Below, one piece after another: positions 62,171 to 64,000 of a stretch of 64,000 bases of DNA. A program made the position numbers and the translations under genes. Origin of the DNA: Mesorhizobium sp. NBSH29 (GTDB lineage: Bacteria > Pseudomonadota > Alphaproteobacteria > Rhizobiales > Rhizobiaceae); assembly GCF_015500055.1 (NCBI RefSeq), contig NZ_CP045492.1:124001-188000 (forward strand). Reading direction: 5' to 3'. The stretch's first letter is position 1. Each line of letters starts with the position of its first letter. The notes under the pieces are model-generated. The model was not told the DNA's origin, did not search any database, and saw nothing but the letters and a program-made list of their open reading frames with translations.

Positions 62171-62983
62171 ATGAAATTCACCCTTCTCTCTGCAGCGCTA
62201 TTTTCCACATTGCTGTTCACCGGCACGGCTGAGGCCGGCACCATCTGCACACTGGTACTGGATGCCAAAACCGGCACGACACTTATGTCCGATGGCGACT
62301 GCAAGACGCGCGTCACGCCGGCTTCTACCTTCAAGGTGCCGCTCGCTGTCATAGGCTTTGATTCAGGCTTTCTGAAAACGCCGCACGAGCCGCTTCTGGA
62401 CAACAAGGACCCCAAGGCCAGTTGGGGTGGCGCACCAGAAAAGGTGGCGACCGATCCGACAGCCTGGCTGAAACATTCGGTCATCTGGTATTCGCAAAAA
62501 ATCACCCATGAACTGGGCGCAGGAAAGCTCACGCGCTACGGCACGGAATTGGGTTTGGGCAATGCCGATTTTTCTGGCGACAAGGGCAAAAACAACGGGC
62601 TCGACCGCTCGTGGATCGGCTCGTCACTCAAGATCTCCCCGCAGGAGCAGGCAGCGTTCACCCGCAAGCTGGTGAATGGCACCCTGCCGGTGACACCCGA
62701 AGCGATGACGCTGACCCGCCAGAGCGTGGAAAGCAGCAAGGTGGCCGACGGCTGGACAGTGCATGGCAAGACGGGCGCTGCTTTTCCGCGCTTGCCAGAT
62801 GGCAGCTTTGACCGCGCCCATGGCTGGGGCTGGTTCGTCGGCTGGGCGACAAAAGGCGAGCGCACCATTATCTTTACACGGCTTGTACAGGACGAGAAGG
62901 CGGGGCAACAATCCGCCGGCGTACGCACCAAGGGCGACATGCTGAAGAACTGGCCGCAGTTCGTGGCAGGTTTTGGCGGTTAA
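62171..62983 (+). CDS. Class D (OXA-type) beta-lactamase
   Basis: Periplasmic serine beta-lactamase or closely related penicillin-binding enzyme, 270 residues. Signal peptide (MKFTLLSAALFSTLLFTGTA, cleavage after AEA). The active-site STFK lies at residues 52-55, with Lys55 as the carbamylated base in the family. HSVIWYSQ fits the second motif, LGLGNADFSG corresponds to the Y/F-G-N motif, and GKTG at 199-202 is the third motif, followed by GWGWFVGW. Cys26 and Cys44 could pair. It lies on the chromosome between housekeeping genes with no mobile element, so it is probably an intrinsic gene. Confidence 0.88.
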   Translation: MKFTLLSAALFSTLLFTGTAEAGTICTLVLDAKTGTTLMSDGDCKTRVTPASTFKVPLAVIGFDSGFLKTPHEPLLDNKDPKASWGGAPEKVATDPTAWLKHSVIWYSQKITHELGAGKLTRYGTELGLGNADFSGDKGKNNGLDRSWIGSSLKISPQEQAAFTRKLVNGTLPVTPEAMTLTRQSVESSKVADGWTVHGKTGAAFPRLPDGSFDRAHGWGWFVGWATKGERTIIFTRLVQDEKAGQQSAGVRTKGDMLKNWPQFVAGFGG

Positions 62984-63004
62984 CGGCGGCTACCCTCAGT
63001 CCCC

Positions 63005-63814
63005 TTACGCCAACATCGCCATCGCCGCTGCGTGCAGCTCTGCCGTACCCGCAGCCACGATGTTGCCGCCGTTTTCTGCCGGGCCGCCATCCCAGGTGGT
63101 GACGACGCCTCCGGCCTGTTCGATGATCGGGATGAGGGCTGCAATGTCATAGGATTGCAGCCCGCTCTCGATCACCAGATCGACGGTGCCCGCAGCGATC
63201 ATGGCATAGCCGTAGCAATCCGTGCCGTAACGGGCGAGGCGAACCGCGTGCTCGATCCGGTCATACGCGGCCCGCTGCTCCGCGTTGAACAGCGCCGGCG
63301 TGGTGGTGCACAGCGTGGCTTCGGCAAGCGCCACGGTCTTGCGGGTGGAAAGCTGTCGCGCACCCCCCGGCCCCTCATAGAACGCTCCGGTGGAGTTGGC
63401 GTAAAATAGTTCGCCGGTAAACGGCTGCGCCATCATGCCGGCAACTGCATTGCCATGCTCGATCAGCCCAACGAGCGTGCCCCAGAGCGGAATGCCGGAG
63501 ATGAAGGCGCGGGTACCGTCGATGGGATCGATGATCCACAGATGCGTTCCATCGCCTTCTGTGAGCCCAAACTCCTCACCCAGAATTCCGTGTGCCGGAT
63601 AGGCTTCAGTGATGACACGGCGGATGGCCTTTTCTGCCTCCCGGTCGGCCTCGGTGACCGGATCAAAACCGGCAGCAAGCTTGTTGGTGACGACACCCTT
63701 CTGGCGAAAGCGCGGTAGGGTTTCTGCCGCAGCCGCAGCCGCGATATGGTGAAAGAAACCTGCCCCGATATCTGAACTGGCCAAAGCATGCTCCCCCTTG
63801 CTGACGTGTGCCAT
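63005..63814 (-). CDS. hisN: Inositol monophosphatase family, histidinol-phosphatase HisN-like
   Basis: Magnesium-dependent phosphatase of about 269 residues. Metal residues lie in DPVTEADREAEKAIR, HGILGEEFG, LWIIDPIDGTRAFISGIPLW and LQSYDIAALIPIIEQAGG. The sequence resembles the HisN-type histidinol-phosphatase of actinobacteria and rhizobia more than SuhB, so the last phosphatase step of histidine synthesis is likely, although inositol or other phosphates are possible. The ATG at 63814 gives MAHVSKGE. The candidate small RNA is divergent from it. Confidence 0.85.
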   Translation of the reverse strand: MAHVSKGEHALASSDIGAGFFHHIAAAAAAETLPRFRQKGVVTNKLAAGFDPVTEADREAEKAIRRVITEAYPAHGILGEEFGLTEGDGTHLWIIDPIDGTRAFISGIPLWGTLVGLIEHGNAVAGMMAQPFTGELFYANSTGAFYEGPGGARQLSTRKTVALAEATLCTTTPALFNAEQRAAYDRIEHAVRLARYGTDCYGYAMIAAGTVDLVIESGLQSYDIAALIPIIEQAGGVVTTWDGGPAENGGNIVAAGTAELHAAAMAMLA

Positions 63815-63894
63815 GACCCCTCGATTGGCACATCGCAAATAATTTAAAAAGCCCGAACCGAAAGATTGACTTTTGTGCAGCGCAACATAAACTT

Positions 63895-63984
63895 GGCAGC
63901 GGGCAGGTTGTTCCTGTCTATGCCCTTCTTGGGCGTTTCCTCCCTAGACTTCGACCGCGTCGTGCAAGCGATGCGGTCTTTTTT
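63895..63984 (+). ncRNA. Candidate AbcR/ar15-like small RNA
   Basis: TTGACT at 63866-63871 and cataaac at 63886-63892 look like a promoter, with a short spacer. The transcript would carry a GCCC-ttctt-GGGC hairpin (63922-63934), a single-stranded gtttcctccctagacttc containing CTCC, and a terminator (63953-63984). This order resembles the AbcR/ar15 small RNAs of Rhizobiales, which repress ABC-transporter mRNAs. The match is by eye only and the 5' end is a guess. Confidence 0.6.
63953..63984 (+). terminator. Rho-independent terminator of the right-edge small RNA
   Basis: gaccgcgtcg pairs with cgatgcggtc (one GU pair) around tgcaag and is followed by tttttt. Strong canonical form. Confidence 0.85.
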
Positions 63985-64000
63985 CTGGCCGGGAGGCCAA

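Overview
The window looks like chromosomal DNA of an alphaproteobacterium of the order Rhizobiales (Hyphomicrobiales), close to the Phyllobacteriaceae/Brucellaceae. The evidence is high coding density, GC-rich genes, a bacterial homospermidine synthase, a Brucella Omp10-like lipoprotein, a DUF1007/NicO nickel-cobalt pair, a KDPG aldolase, an alphaproteobacterial-type GltB/GltD, and a possible AbcR/ar15-like small RNA. I saw no rRNA, tRNA, CRISPR array, prophage or insertion sequence.

Layout. 1-4 kb: amidase, LysR regulator, DUF1007 protein and a NicO-type Ni/Co transporter whose frame is broken at a run of eight T. 4-7.6 kb (minus strand): a close-packed run of GNAT acetyltransferase, CDF metal exporter, SDR dehydrogenase, small membrane protein and D-erythronate dehydrogenase-like protein. 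7.7-10.5 kb: aminotransferase, SDR and a divergent TetR regulator with a 26-bp perfect palindrome between the last two. 10.5-25.3 kb is mostly housekeeping: DUF533, tRNA hydroxylase TrhO, muramidase, KDPG aldolase, a DUF882 protein with a long tail, a sigma-54 response regulator, PepF-type peptidase, PabB/PabC, a DUF3445 protein, a YdeI-like protein, a VOC protein and homospermidine synthase. 25.3-34.2 kb: Omp10-like lipoprotein, 5'-nucleotidase fused to LysM, LysR, cupin, methyltransferase, DUF1232, a second YdeI-like protein, ferrochelatase and an FAD oxidoreductase.

34.2-42.3 kb (all minus) is the accessory highlight: a Csu-type (archaic) chaperone-usher pilus locus. In transcription order it holds two divergent spore-coat-U pilins, a chaperone, a decayed pilin remnant, three tandem near-identical pilins, a second chaperone, the usher and a two-domain tip adhesin. 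The three tandem pilins sit on a 552/553-bp repeat unit. They are nearly identical except for two short segments that differ strongly.

42.6-50.7 kb is envelope-related: SPFH/stomatin plus NfeD, KdsD/KpsF-type isomerase, beta-barrel protein, GalU, MltB-type transglycosylase and a DUF459 SGNH protein. 50.7-57.7 kb: gltB and gltD, split by a vapBC toxin-antitoxin module with a 12-bp inverted-repeat operator candidate. 58-64 kb: threonine aldolase, an hsp20 gene interrupted by an in-frame amber codon, a small HTH regulator, a candidate three-hairpin small RNA, an alpha/beta hydrolase, a DUF1579-like protein, a chromosomal class D (OXA-type) beta-lactamase, a histidinol-phosphatase-like enzyme and a second candidate small RNA at the right edge.

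All assignments come from reading the sequence and from family knowledge; no database search was run. Starts were trimmed where a ribosome binding site, signal peptide or family N-terminus favoured an internal codon.
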